64,000 nt of DNA from CADEED01 sp963839685 (GCA_963839685.1 CAWIVS010000011.1:1178001-1242000); one strand, 5' to 3'. Counted from the stretch's first letter, positions 26,621-36,730 are shown. Notes: generated by a model not told the origin, from the letters alone. A program made the numbers and translations.

Positions 26621-27346
26621 CTACATGCGGAACGACTGACCCAAGTACACCTCACGGACTTGGGGGTTGGCAAGGATTTCTTCGGCAGATCCAGAGGCAA
26701 TTACGGTTCCCCCGGAAACAATGTAGGCACGGCCGCAGACACCTAAGGTTTCTCTGACGTTATGGTCGGTTATGAGCACCCCGATGCCCTTGGCGGTGAG
26801 CTCCGTCATGATTCGCTGGATATCGATGACCGACAGGGGGTCGACGCCCGCAAACGGCTCGTCCAGCAGCATGAAACGGGGCTCGGCCGCCAGCGCGCGC
26901 GCGATTTCGACCCGCCGGCGCTCGCCACCCGACAACGCCATCCCCAGGCTCTTGCGGACATGCGCAATCCGCAGTTCGCCGAGAATCTGCTCGAGGCGCT
27001 CCTGGCGCGCGGTCTCGTCAAGGTTGTTGCGCGTTTCGAGGATGGCCATGACATTGTCTTCGACACTGAGCTTGCGAAACACCGAGGCTTCCTGCGGCAG
27101 GTAGCCGATGCCCGCGTGGGCGCGCTGGTGCATGGCAAGATGAGTGATATCGCGCTCGTCGATTGTCACCTGGCCGGCGTCTGGCGGCACCAGCCCGACG
27201 ATCATGTAGAACGCGGTGGTCTTGCCCGCGCCATTGGGTCCTAACAACCCGACGATCTGCCCGCTCTCCACCTCGATGGAGAGATCGGTGATCACTTTAC
27301 GGCGGCGGTAACTCTTGGCGAGGTGGGTGGCGCGCAGCACGCTCAT
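26621..27346 (-). CDS. lptB: LPS export ABC transporter ATP-binding protein
   Basis: LptB is the ATPase of the LptBFG complex that extracts lipopolysaccharide from the inner membrane. The 241-residue protein contains Walker A GPNGAGKTT, the LptB-specific Q-loop region GYLPQEASVFRKL, signature SGGERRRVEIARAL, Walker B MLLDEPFAGVDP and the H-loop TDHNVRETL. The ATG at 27346 overlaps the lptA stop by four bases, showing coupling; the frame further upstream is antisense-like. lptF and lptG are not in the window. Confidence 0.96.
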   Translation of the reverse strand: MSVLRATHLAKSYRRRKVITDLSIEVESGQIVGLLGPNGAGKTTAFYMIVGLVPPDAGQVTIDERDITHLAMHQRAHAGIGYLPQEASVFRKLSVEDNVMAILETRNNLDETARQERLEQILGELRIAHVRKSLGMALSGGERRRVEIARALAAEPRFMLLDEPFAGVDPLSVIDIQRIMTELTAKGIGVLITDHNVRETLGVCGRAYIVSGGTVIASGSAEEILANPQVREVYLGQSFRM

Positions 27347-28002
27347 GGTTTTTTCACGGGCGCCGCGCACGGCTTGCCCGACGGTGTTTGCGGCTGAATG
27401 GTGATGCGGATGCGGCCGTCGCCGGTGCCGGAGGCGGGCGGCACCGATTGCGCCTGCACACTCTGGGTGCGGATGTTGTACACCAGCTGCTCGCCGCGGA
27501 TCTCGTTGCAGCCATCGGACAGCCACGCCTCGTCCTTCAGGCTCACGTTGCCGGTGGCGGTCTCGTAGTCGATGGTGTTGGCGCGGCCACGCGCCGGTTC
27601 CACGCCGCCCTCGCGTTGCTGTTCGAACTGCGCGGGAGCGCCGGTGACCGTGGCGCGCGAGATCAGGTTGTTGGAGAAAGTGACCACGGCCTGGTCGGAC
27701 TGCAGGCTGCCGCCCTGCGCGTTGATGCGCACGTCACCGGAGATGGTCCACTTGCTGTTCTGGTAGTCGAGACCGCCGGCCACGCTGGCCCGGTCGGCAC
27801 GGATCTTCAGGTCACCCTGCGAGATGGTGACATCGTGCATCACGATGGTGTTGTTGCGAATGTCGCCTTCGGTCGAGGCGGCGTCGATGACGATGGGCAG
27901 CGTTTCACGCCGGTCTTCGGCGGCCGCGTGCACGTCTAACATCCCTGCGCCGGAAACGACGAAGAGCGACGCGAGGAAGCGGTTAAGGCGCGGAGCTGCC
28001 AT
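27343..28002 (-). CDS. lptA: Periplasmic LPS-bridge protein LptA
   Basis: LptA forms the periplasmic bridge that carries LPS to the outer membrane. The 219-residue protein has a signal peptide (cleavage about residue 26) and an OstA-type beta-jellyroll with the IVIDAASTEGDIRNNTIVMHDVTISQGDLKIRAD opening. The last 35 residues are proline-rich. It overlaps lptB by four bases and lptC by 20 bases. Confidence 0.93.
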   Translation of the reverse strand: MAAPRLNRFLASLFVVSGAGMLDVHAAAEDRRETLPIVIDAASTEGDIRNNTIVMHDVTISQGDLKIRADRASVAGGLDYQNSKWTISGDVRINAQGGSLQSDQAVVTFSNNLISRATVTGAPAQFEQQREGGVEPARGRANTIDYETATGNVSLKDEAWLSDGCNEIRGEQLVYNIRTQSVQAQSVPPASGTGDGRIRITIQPQTPSGKPCAAPVKKP

Positions 28003-28588
28003 GGACCTGTGATTTTAGACTCACGTTGCCGGCCTTCAAATCGGCCTCCATGCCCACCGCCTCGAGGTTGTTACCCGACCAGCGCAGCCGCACCGGGTCG
28101 TCGGTGCGGATGAATTCCGTCGGCGTATTGATGCGCAGACTGTGCGTGGTCAGCGTGAGCGGCAAATTCGAACCCGGGGCAGGGCCGGTGACTTCGACAT
28201 TTCCAGTCAGCTGCACATCATCTCCGCCGGCGCGAACTTCGCCACGGTCGGACTTGAGATGCCAGGTTTCGGTGCTGGTCGGAGCCGGCTCCTGACCCGG
28301 CAACTCGCCCTGCGCGCCGGGGTGGTAGTTCATTTCCAGGTGTTCGAGGTCGATGTTGCCGGTCTCGATCTGCTGGCGAATGACCTGGGCGTTGAGCCGA
28401 TATCGTTCGCGGCCGTCGTAGCCGGTTTCGATGATCACCGCGTCCTTGGCCGCGTAACCGGGATCGGGTACTTCCGCCGCCGCCGTTTCCGCATCGTCGC
28501 CACTTCGGCCGGCGCGACCGATGAAATAGGCGCCCGCCACGATCACAATCGCCCCTCCCAGGCCCAGCGTTCGCGTCCAGCTGTTCAT
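27983..28588 (-). CDS. lptC: LPS export protein LptC
   Basis: LptC is an inner-membrane-anchored periplasmic protein that takes LPS from LptBFG to LptA. The 201-residue protein has one N-terminal membrane segment (residues 9-25) and the LptC jellyroll domain (ETGYDGRERYRLNAQVIRQQ, LTLTTHSLRINTPTEFIRTDDPVRL). Sequence divergence is usual for LptC; position between kdsC and lptA makes the call firm. Start overlaps the kdsC stop by four bases. Confidence 0.92.
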   Translation of the reverse strand: MNSWTRTLGLGGAIVIVAGAYFIGRAGRSGDDAETAAAEVPDPGYAAKDAVIIETGYDGRERYRLNAQVIRQQIETGNIDLEHLEMNYHPGAQGELPGQEPAPTSTETWHLKSDRGEVRAGGDDVQLTGNVEVTGPAPGSNLPLTLTTHSLRINTPTEFIRTDDPVRLRWSGNNLEAVGMEADLKAGNVSLKSQVHGSSAP

Positions 28589-29094
28589 GCGCGCATGCGC
28601 CTGGCGTCCAGCAGCCAGTCACAGACTTCGCGCACCGCCCCACGTCCGCCACTGCGCGTGGTGACCAGGTCGGCGGCCGCCAGCGCGTCGGTGTGCGCGT
28701 CTGCCACTGCGATCGCGAGTCCAGCCGCCTGCAGCATGGGTGCATCGGGTGTGTCGTCACCGACGCAGGCGCAGTGCTCCAGCGCCACGGCACGTCCCTT
28801 GGCGAGTCGGGTGAGCGCGACGAGCTTGTCACCGGCACCCTGGATGACGTGGCGAATGCCGAGCTCGCGCGCCCGGCGAGCGACCGCGGCGGATTTGCGG
28901 CCCGAGATGATCGCCACCGTGATGCCGGCCGCCGCAACCTGCTTGATTCCGTAGCCGTCGCGCACGTGAAACGCCTTGAGTGACTCGCCCCGCGCGCCGT
29001 AGAACAGCCGGCCATCGGTGAGCACGCCATCCACGTCCAGGACCAGCATTCGCACGCGCCGCAGCGCGGGCATGAAATTCGCCAGGCTGCTCAC
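28585..29094 (-). CDS. kdsC: 3-deoxy-D-manno-octulosonate 8-phosphate phosphatase
   Basis: KdsC removes the phosphate from KDO-8-phosphate, giving KDO for the LPS core. The 169-residue HAD-family protein has the nucleophile motif DVDGVLTDG, the IISGRKS motif and the GDDTPDAPML motif with the metal-binding aspartates, and no cap domain, all typical of KdsC. It overlaps kdsD and lptC by four bases each. Confidence 0.95.
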   Translation of the reverse strand: MSSLANFMPALRRVRMLVLDVDGVLTDGRLFYGARGESLKAFHVRDGYGIKQVAAAGITVAIISGRKSAAVARRARELGIRHVIQGAGDKLVALTRLAKGRAVALEHCACVGDDTPDAPMLQAAGLAIAVADAHTDALAAADLVTTRSGGRGAVREVCDWLLDARRMRA

Positions 29095-30092
29095 AGCACG
29101 CCGGCGCGCAGCAGGTCGTGCACGTTGAGCGCCCCGACCAGCACACCCGCGCCATCCACCACCGGCAACGCGGTGATGCGGTGTTTTTCCATGAGGTGCG
29201 CCGCCTCGGCGGCCAGCTCCTGCGGCTGCACCGATTTGCCGGGCGAGATCATGACCTCGCGCATGGTGGTCTGGTGCACGTCGGCCCTGTTATCGAGCGC
29301 GCGGCGCAGGTCGCCGTCGGTGAATACACCGAGCTGCCTGCCGCCCTCGACGATGACACACATGCCGAGGCCTTTCTGCGACATGATGACCAGGCCTTCG
29401 GCGAGCCGTGCGTCCGGGCTAACTACCGGCAGGTCGTTGCCCTTGCGCATGACGTCGGAGACGTGCAGCAGCAGCTTGCGGCCGAGCGCGCCGCCGGGAT
29501 GCGAACGCGCGAAATCCTGGGTGGTGAAGCCGCGTGCCTCGAGCAGCGACACCGCGAGCGCGTCACCGATGGCCAGGGTGGCCGTGGTGCTGGCGGTGGG
29601 CGCCAGGTTCAGCGGGCAGGCCTCCTCGGCCACGCTCACGTCGAGATGGGCGCCGGCGGCCCGCGCCAGGCTGGATTTGGGGTTGCCGGTGATCGCGATG
29701 AGCGGTACGCCGAGGCGCGAGGCGTGCGGCAGCAGCAGCAGCACTTCGGCGGTTTCGCCGGAGTTGGAGATGGCCAGCAGAACGTCTTCACGCGTGATCA
29801 TGCCGATGTCGCCGTGACTGGCTTCGGCCGCGTGCATGAAGAAGGAGGGTGTGCCGGTGGAGGCGAGGGTGGCGGCGATCTTGCCGGCGATGTGTCCCGA
29901 CTTGCCCATTCCGGTGACGATGACGCGACCGCGGCAATCCAGGCACAGGCTGCAGGCGCGCGCGAAACTCGCGTCGAGGCGCGGGATCAGCGCCGCCAGT
30001 GCCCGTTCCTCGATTTCGAGGGCGCGACGTCCGGCGGCGATCAGTGTGGCCGGATCGACCTGCGACTCGTTATTTGCACGGGGGGCATTCAT
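29091..30092 (-). CDS. kdsD: D-arabinose 5-phosphate isomerase
   Basis: KdsD makes arabinose 5-phosphate, the first precursor of KDO. The 333-residue protein has an SIS domain (VTGMGKSGHIAGKIAATLASTGTPSFF, the HGDIGMI segment, SNSGETAEVL and PTASTTATLAIGDALA) followed by two CBS domains ending in LPVVDGAGVLVGALNVHDLL. The ATG at 30092 is chosen because it gives the normal start and has a TATCAT box 6 bases upstream; the 44 extra residues of the longer frame read into ibaG antisense. First gene of the kdsD-kdsC-lptC-lptA-lptB run. Confidence 0.94.
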   Translation of the reverse strand: MNAPRANNESQVDPATLIAAGRRALEIEERALAALIPRLDASFARACSLCLDCRGRVIVTGMGKSGHIAGKIAATLASTGTPSFFMHAAEASHGDIGMITREDVLLAISNSGETAEVLLLLPHASRLGVPLIAITGNPKSSLARAAGAHLDVSVAEEACPLNLAPTASTTATLAIGDALAVSLLEARGFTTQDFARSHPGGALGRKLLLHVSDVMRKGNDLPVVSPDARLAEGLVIMSQKGLGMCVIVEGGRQLGVFTDGDLRRALDNRADVHQTTMREVMISPGKSVQPQELAAEAAHLMEKHRITALPVVDGAGVLVGALNVHDLLRAGVL

Positions 30093-30129
30093 CCGGGAAT
30101 GATACCCCTTGCCCCGGTAAACTCGCGCA

Positions 30130-30387
30130 ATGAGTAACGGTCCCATCACCCCCGAACGTATCGCCGACCTGATTCGCGCCGGACTGCCCGGCGCCACGGT
30201 GCGTGTCGAGTCCGACGACAACACTCATTTCGCATCCCAGGTGGTCACGGCGCAGTTCACCGGGCTGCGGCCGATCGCCCGGCACCAGCTGGTCTACAAG
30301 ACTCTCGGGACGCTGGTGGGACGCGAGATCCACGCGTTGTCGATCGAAGCGCTCACCCCCGAAGAGCTCGACGGGAAGAGCCGCTGA
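30130..30387 (+). CDS. ibaG: BolA-family protein IbaG
   Basis: The 85-residue protein is a BolA domain (ADLIRAGLPGATVRVESDDNTHFASQVV, then the conserved RHQLVYKTLG with the cluster-binding histidine region, ending in IHALSIEALTPEE). IbaG-type BolA proteins bind [2Fe-2S] with monothiol glutaredoxin. Its place just before murA is the usual gammaproteobacterial arrangement. It diverges from kdsD with 37 bases between. Confidence 0.93.
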   Translation: MSNGPITPERIADLIRAGLPGATVRVESDDNTHFASQVVTAQFTGLRPIARHQLVYKTLGTLVGREIHALSIEALTPEELDGKSR

Positions 30388-30428
30388 CTCCACTACACTA
30401 ACGGTCCTTCCAATCGACGAGTTCATCC

Positions 30429-31688
30429 GTGGACAAACTGCAGATCAACGGCGGCATTGCCCTCGAAGGCGAGGTGCGGATTTCCGGCGCCAAGAACGCC
30501 ACCCTGCCGATCATCGCTGGCGCCCTGCTGGCGGACGGTCCCGTGACCATCCGCAACGTGCCGCACCTGCAGGACGTCACCACCATGATCGAGTTGTTAG
30601 GGCGCATGGGTGTGTCGGTGACCATCGACGAAAAGATGCGCATCGAAATCGACCCGACCACCACCCGCGAGTGCTTTGCGCCGTACGAGCTCGTGAAGAC
30701 CATGCGTGCCTCCATCCTGGTGCTCGGTCCGCTGCTGGCGCGCTTCGGCAAGGCCGATGTCTCGCTGCCGGGTGGCTGTGCCATTGGTGCGCGTCCGGTG
30801 AACATCCATGTCGCCGGTCTGCAGGCCATGGGCGCGGAGATCAATATCGAAGGCGGATATATCCGTGCGCGCGCCGACCGGCTCAAGGGCGCGCGCCTGG
30901 TGCTCGAGACCGTGACGGTCACCGGCACCGAGAACCTGATGATGGCCGCGACGCTCGCCGACGGCGAAACCGTCATCGAAAACGCGGCGCGCGAACCGGA
31001 AGTCGTGGACCTCGCGAAATTCCTGATCGCCATGGGTGCAAAGATCCAGGGCGCCGGCACTGACAAGATCGTCATCCAGGGCGTGGAAAAATTGCGCGCC
31101 ACGAGTTACGAGGTGCAACCGGACCGCATCGAGGGCGGCACCTACCTGGTCGCGGGCGCCATCACTTCCGGCATCGTGCGCATCAAGAACACGGATCCCG
31201 AACATCTCGACGCGGTGACTGCAAAATTGCGCGAGGCGGGCGCCAAGGTGGGCATCGGTCCGAACTGGATCGAAGTGGACATGAAGGGCAAGCGCCCCAA
31301 GTCGGTGGACGTGCGCACCGCGCCGTACCCGGCATTTCCCACCGACATGCAGGCGCAGTTCGCGGCACTCAACACGATTGCCGACGGCGTTGGCACCATC
31401 GTCGAGACCATTTTCGAGAACCGCTTCATGCACATGCTGGAGATGCGCCGGCTCGGCGCCGAGATCCGACTCGAAGGCAACACGGCCATCATCCGCGGTG
31501 TTCCCAAGCTCACCGCGGCGCCGGTGATGGCCACCGACCTGCGCGCCTCGGCGAGCCTGGTGCTCGCCGGCCTGGTCGCCGAGGGTCGTACCGAGATCGA
31601 ACGCATCTACCACATCGATCGCGGCTACGAGGCGCTCGAAGAGAAGCTCGCGCAGCTCGGCGCCCAGATCCGCCGCGTCCCCAACTGA
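30429..31688 (+). CDS. murA: UDP-N-acetylglucosamine 1-carboxyvinyltransferase
   Basis: MurA transfers enolpyruvate to UDP-GlcNAc, the first committed step of murein synthesis and the fosfomycin target. The 419 residues match the family. Visible are the N-terminal NGGIALEGEVRISGAKNA, the fosfomycin-binding LPGGCAIGARPVN loop with the catalytic cysteine C117, and the C-terminal DLRASASLVLAGLVAEG. The start codon is GTG. A TACACT box is at 30394-30399. A degenerate repeat element follows the stop. Confidence 0.97.
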   Translation: MDKLQINGGIALEGEVRISGAKNATLPIIAGALLADGPVTIRNVPHLQDVTTMIELLGRMGVSVTIDEKMRIEIDPTTTRECFAPYELVKTMRASILVLGPLLARFGKADVSLPGGCAIGARPVNIHVAGLQAMGAEINIEGGYIRARADRLKGARLVLETVTVTGTENLMMAATLADGETVIENAAREPEVVDLAKFLIAMGAKIQGAGTDKIVIQGVEKLRATSYEVQPDRIEGGTYLVAGAITSGIVRIKNTDPEHLDAVTAKLREAGAKVGIGPNWIEVDMKGKRPKSVDVRTAPYPAFPTDMQAQFAALNTIADGVGTIVETIFENRFMHMLEMRRLGAEIRLEGNTAIIRGVPKLTAAPVMATDLRASASLVLAGLVAEGRTEIERIYHIDRGYEALEEKLAQLGAQIRRVPN

Positions 31689-31792
31689 GGGGACAACCCA
31701 TGGGGACATTCCTCGTCTCCTAGCAGACCCGGACGGGTTCCAAATACCGGCTTTTTCAGGCTTCCGGACGCCCATGTACCGGGCCTGTCCCC
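31689..31792. repeat. Dispersed inverted-repeat (REP-like) element, copy C
   Basis: ATGGGGACATTCCT at 31700-31713 is identical to the left arm of the 43005-43124 element, a GGGGACA directly after the murA stop and a TGTCCCC at 31786-31792 form the outer arms. The inner sequence is unrelated to the other copies apart from a CTAGCAGA block. Nothing else is recognised in the 335-base gap 31689-32023. Confidence 0.5.
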
Positions 31793-32023
31793 GTTTGCCT
31801 GCAAACGAGGATTGTCGCTGCTGCACCATTTGTGACCCAGGTCGCGATCCAGTGTTTCCCGGGGAAATTCCATGTGCCGGATGTGACGCATTGCCGTTCA
31901 GCGCCAAAGCCCGGACTTAATACTGTCCCTCACTGTCGTTCCCCGGAGACGGCCGGAGAAGGCTGTCCCGAGTGGAACATCGATCGCGACAAAACCAGTT
32001 CGATGAGAGGTCGAGGGTCCCAC

Positions 32024-34062
32024 ATGCAAGCACGTGAACTAGGCGCCGCGGCGCAGACTGACAACTCGTCGAAGGGCAATCCCGGATCGAGTTCCTTCAA
32101 GTCGAAGAAACCGCTGGTCGTCATCGCGACGCCAGACCTGGACCTGTGGGGGCAACTCGGCCCCATGCTCGAATCCCAATGTTCTGTGCGGCACGCCCAC
32201 AGCCTGTCCAGCGCCGCGTCCATGCTCAAGCCCGGCGCGCGCACCATTCTCATCGCCGACCTGCGCGGGTTGAGCTCCGAAGATTTCGCGCCGATTTCCG
32301 GCAGTCTTCACAACCCGGTTGTCATCGCCATCCGCGACGGCGGCTCGGCCGGCATGGTCGATGCGCTGATGCTGGAAGGCGAGATCCACTCGCTGGTCGA
32401 TGCGCCGGTGGATTCGCCCGCGATGATGCGTGCCGTCAACGATGCCGCGCGCATTTCTGCGACTGCCGAAGCGCTGAGCGCCGTGACCGATTCCTCGAGC
32501 ACCAGCGGTGGGGGTGACGAGAAGTCCGGCAAGTCGCCCGTCATGATGATCGGTGTGGCCGTGGCCGTGATGGCCCTGGCCGGCGCCGGCTGGTTCTTCA
32601 TGTCCAAGGGTTCATCCGACCCCGAATCCACGGCTGCATGCCCGCGGCTCACGCGACCGGCGCGTCGGCTGTGAAGGGTGTTCCGGCTGCCGTGCCCGCC
32701 GCCGCGCCCGCCGCCTCGCTCGACGAGGTGCTCGAAAAGGCGCGTCTCGCAATGGACGAGCGCCGCTACATCGAACCTCTCAAGAACAACGCGCTCGAGC
32801 ATTTCCGCCAGGTGCTGGTGCTCGACCCGCAGAACGCCGAAGCCATCGAGGGACTGAAGCGCCTCGGCGGCCTGCTGATCGCTCGCGCCCGCACCGCGCT
32901 CGACGAGCGCCGCTTCGACAATGCGCTGACCGAACTCGAAGCCGCACGCAGCATCGATCCGAACGACGCGCGACTGATCGAGGTGGACGCCCGCCTCGAC
33001 TCGATGCGCGCCCAGACGGCCCTGGCGCAGATCCAGGCGACGCTCGCCGCGCAGAACTTCGATCGTGCGCAGACCTTGCTCGAGGCCGCGCAGAAGGATG
33101 CCTTGCTGCCGCCCGCGCAGATTGCGCAGCTGACGAAGGATCTCGAGGGCAAGCGTCGCGCCGTGGTGGTCTCGCGACTGGTCGCCAGTGCCGAATCGCG
33201 TCTCGCCAATGGTCGACTGGTGACGCCGGCCGACGAGTCCGCCAAGGACTCCATCAAGGCGCTGCGTGAAGCCGGCGCCTCGAACGAAGTCGTCGCGCGC
33301 CTCAATGCCGACCTGAACCAGCGTCTGCTCGCTGCTGCCCGCGATGCCGCGGCGCGCGGTGACCAGGGCGCCATGCAGGCCAACCTCGCGGCAGCGCGCG
33401 AGAACGGTGCCTCGGCTGGGTCGCTGAATGCCGCGCAGCGCGATGTCACCGCGGCTGCGCAGAAACAGCAGCGCACCCTCGAAGAGATCGCGCGCCTCGC
33501 CAAGGCGGCGCAGGAACGCCTTGCGGCCGGCAACCTGCTGACCCCGACCAACGATTCGGCTGTGTCGCACGCCGAGAGACTGCGTCTGCTCGACACACGC
33601 AACCCGACGACCGTGCAGGTGGTGCGTGAGGTGCGAGCGCGCCTGGTGACCGAAGCGCGCGGACGCCTCACGGCAAACAAGCCGGTCGAGGCCGCCGCAC
33701 TCATCGATGCTGCGGAGAGCCTGGGTGGCGATGCTGACCTCGGCGAGTTGCGTGCCGCGCTGGCCAGCGCCCAGGAGGCCGCCGCGGCCGCGGCCGCCGC
33801 CCCCAAACTTCCGCCGCTCAAGATGACGCGCCCGCCGCGTCCGAAGTATCCGGGCTCCGCCAAGGGCGTCGAGGGCTGGGTACGCGTCGAGTTCTACGTG
33901 ACGCCGGAAGGCCGGACGGAGCGCGTGCGCGTACTGGCCAGCGAACCTGCGGGTCTGTTCGATGCCGCGGCCGTCGACGCGATGGAAGGTGCGCGTTTCG
34001 AGGAATTCGCCTCGAGCGATCCGCGCCTCGCGGTCCAGCGCATCGTCTTCAAGCCGGAGTGA
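32024..34062 (+). CDS. TonB-like protein with degenerate receiver domain and periplasmic repeat region, one frame change near 32638
   Basis: Reading across one frame change near 32638 gives about 679 residues. Residues 28-145 look like a response-regulator receiver fold that has lost its acid pocket: strand 1 ends TPDLD, strand 3 ends in IADL and the final lysine position is missing, so it is probably not phosphorylated. One membrane segment lies at residues 172-193. The outside part has a helical repeat region (two or three TPR-like units, then coiled-coil-like Ala/Arg-rich repeats) and ends with a TonB C-terminal domain (PKYPGSAKGVEGWVRVEFYVTPEGR, then VRVLASEPAGLFDAAAVDAM). The ATG at 32024 follows GAGGTCGAGGG. 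It heads the signalling locus. No ExbB/ExbD gene is nearby. Confidence 0.72.
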
Positions 34063-34075
34063 TGGGGAGATCATA

Positions 34076-36317
34076 GTGAGCAAGTCCGGTAAAAAGATTT
34101 CGTCACGCATGCAGGGTGCCCGCGCCGTCTGGGTGGCGGTGGGTATCCTGGCCCTGGCATTCCTGGTCGGCGTGTTGGCGCCGGCCTGGTACTTCGCCGG
34201 CCGCCTGGTGCAGAACAACACCTCGGTTCGCGCCATCGGCGAACTGCAGCAACAGCCCTCGCGCATGCAGGCGGCACTCAACTCGATCCAGGATCGCCTG
34301 CGCGCGCGTGGCTTCGTGCGCGACTCGATCGAACAGTTGAAGCGCGCCACCGCGCAGTTCGACAGCGCGACCGCGACCCTCTCCTCGGGTGACGAGAGTG
34401 TGCGTTTCGGCAGCATCGGTGGCGACGACGACGTGCAGGCCACCATCAAGGAAATGACCGCGGCGTGGAAGAAGTACAAGCCGGCGCTCGATCCGGTGGC
34501 CAACTTCACCGCCATCCCGTACTCGGACAGCGAACGCGAAGGCACGCAGCTCAACATGGACGGCCGTGAGTTGCAGCGCTCCGTCACCACCGCGGTGACC
34601 CAGGCACGCGCCTACACGCCGACGCTGGAGAAGAGCCTCGCGCAGGTCATCACTGGTCTGCAAAGCTCCTCCGACGCGCTCGCGACGGCGCTGCGTTCGG
34701 TAGTGCTCATCGGCGTAGGCCTGGCCGCCGCACTGGCTGCGCTCGTGGGATACCTCTCACTGGCACGCGGCAAGCAGGCAGCGGCCGCCACGGCCGCGCG
34801 TCAGCAGACCGAAGACATCCTCTCGACGGTGCGCGAAGGTTTGTTCCTGCTGGACGGCGACCTCAAGATCGGAACCATTCATTCACGCGCGACCGCGCAG
34901 CTGTTCCAGCGCGAATCGGTCGCCGGCATCACCTTCGAAGACCTGTTGCGCGATCTCGTGACGCCCAAGACGCTCGCCATCGCCACCAAGTTCGTCAAGG
35001 TGCTGTGGAGTGAGCGCACCAAGGAAAACCTGATCCGCTCGATCAATCCGCTCAACGAAGTGGAGCTCCTGGTCGGCGAGAAGGGCAGCAAGGACGCCGA
35101 GACCCGCTACCTGGAGTTCAATTTCCATCGCGTGCGCCGCGAAGGCGCCATCACCCACGTGCTGGTCGCGGTGTCCGACGTCACCGCGCGCGTCGCTCTC
35201 GCCGCGCAGCTCAAGGGCGCGCAGGACTCGGCACAGAGTCAGATGGACGCGTTCCTGTCGATCCTGCACGTCGATCCGAACCAGTTGTCGTCGTTCCTCG
35301 ACGATTCGGACGTCGCGTTCAAGATGATCAACGCGACGCTGCGGGATCCGGCGCGCGACACCGCCACTTTCCGCCGCAAGATCGATGCGCTGTTCCGCCA
35401 GATCCACAGCATCAAGGGCGAAGCGGCGGCCATCGGGCTCGGCAGCATGGAAGCGCGCGCGCACGGCCTCGAGAATGATCTCTCCGCATTGCGCGAGCGT
35501 ACCGACCTCACGGGCGACGACTTCCTGCCGCTGCTCACCAAGTTCGACGATCTCGTGTCGCACTCGCAGTCGGTGCGCGACATGGTCACCAAGCTCGCCA
35601 GTTTCCGCGACAGCTTCGGTGCCAAGCAGGGCGCACGCCCCGGCCGCGGCGCGCAGCACGGGCGACAGCACCACGCGCACGGCCAAACTCACCGAGGAAG
35701 CGGTCGCCGCCGAGGCCACGCTGCAACGTTCCGCTCGCGAAGGATTTGTCGCGTCGGCGCAGCAACTTGCGGATCGCATCGCCAGCGATTCTGGCAAGAA
35801 GGTCGTGGTCAGCTGCCGCGGTCATGACCAGGTCCCCGAGGCGTATCGTCGTCCGGTCAAGGACGTGCTGATCCAGCTGATCCGCAATGCCGTGGTGCAT
35901 GGCATCGAGTCGCCGGCAGAACGCCAGGCCGCCGGCAAATCGGCCGAAGGCCACATCCGCATCAATTTCGAGATGACCGAAGGTGGCCGCGCCTTCCGCA
36001 TGATGTGCGAGGACGATGGCCGCGGCCTGACGCCGGACACGCTTCGCAAGACGGCGGTGGCCAAGGGCATCATTTCGCAGGCCGATGCCAGCGCGCTCTC
36101 CGACCAGGAGGCGATGATGCTGGTGTTCCGCTCCGGTTTCTCGACCGCGTCGGGCGTTACGCGCGACGCCGGCCGCGGCGTCGGCATGGACGTCATCGCG
36201 GAGATTGCCGCCCGTCTCGGCGGTCGCATTTCCCTGAATTCCGAAGTCGGCAAGAACATGCGCTTGTCCTTGTCGTTCCCGGCCCAGCAGAGCTCGGCCG
36301 GTGTGGTCGCCGCCTAG
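34076..36317 (+). CDS. Membrane CheA-like histidine kinase with HPt and ATPase domains, one frame change near 35636
   Basis: GTG start with GGGGAGA upstream. Reading across one frame change at about 35636 gives about 746 residues. Order: membrane segment (19-42), a periplasmic helical sensor (45-200), second membrane segment (206-229), a PAS-like domain (245-370), an HPt domain with phosphoacceptor H444 in HSIKGEAAA, and a CheA-type HATPase (N-box QLIRNAVVHGIES about residue 600, G1 box EDDGRGL about 644, then FSTASGVTRDAGRGVGMD about 690-705). It lacks the CheA P3 dimerisation and P5 CheW-like domains, ending soon after LSFPAQQS. It would phosphorylate its own HPt and then the next-door CheY-like protein. 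Not seen with CheW or MCP genes. Confidence 0.8.
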
Positions 36318-36335
36318 GGAGGAGTGTTTCAGAAC

Positions 36336-36725
36336 ATGAGTGCAGTGCCCAAGCCGCGCCAACCGATGCGCATGATGATCGTGGACGACTCCAACGTGAT
36401 GCGCCGTCGCATCGAGCGTTCGCAACAGAACGACCTGCTCGAAGTGGTCGGTACCGCGGTGAATGGTCTCGACGCCGTGACCAAGTTCAAGCACCTGATG
36501 CCCGACGTCATGACGCTCGACCTGACCATGCCCGAGATGGACGGCATCGAATGCGTCGAGCACGTCCTCAAAATCAAATCTGACGTGCTTATACTCGTGG
36601 TCTCCGCGCTCGCGGACAAAGCCACCGCGGTGGAAGCCATCGAGAAGGGCGCGAATGGATTCTTGTGTAAGCCTTTTACGGACGACCAGCTCAATGAAGC
36701 TCTCGCCGAGTTGATAGGGGAGTAA
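36336..36725 (+). CDS. CheY-like single-domain response regulator
   Basis: The 129-residue protein is one receiver domain with every catalytic residue: acid pair D17/D18, phospho-acceptor D62, S90 and K112. It has no output domain. The ATG at 36336 is preferred over the in-frame GTG at 36324 because GGAGGAG (36318-36324) fits it as ribosome-binding site. It lies 18 bases after the kinase and 5 bases before the CheX-like gene, so it is the expected phosphate acceptor. Confidence 0.92.
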   Translation: MSAVPKPRQPMRMMIVDDSNVMRRRIERSQQNDLLEVVGTAVNGLDAVTKFKHLMPDVMTLDLTMPEMDGIECVEHVLKIKSDVLILVVSALADKATAVEAIEKGANGFLCKPFTDDQLNEALAELIGE

Positions 36726-36730
36726 GAGAC

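Noticed and set aside
32308..34590. Open frame of 760 codons on the reverse strand
   Set aside because: Antisense to the TonB-like gene and the kinase start, without recognisable domains; low complexity from alanine-rich codons of the real genes.
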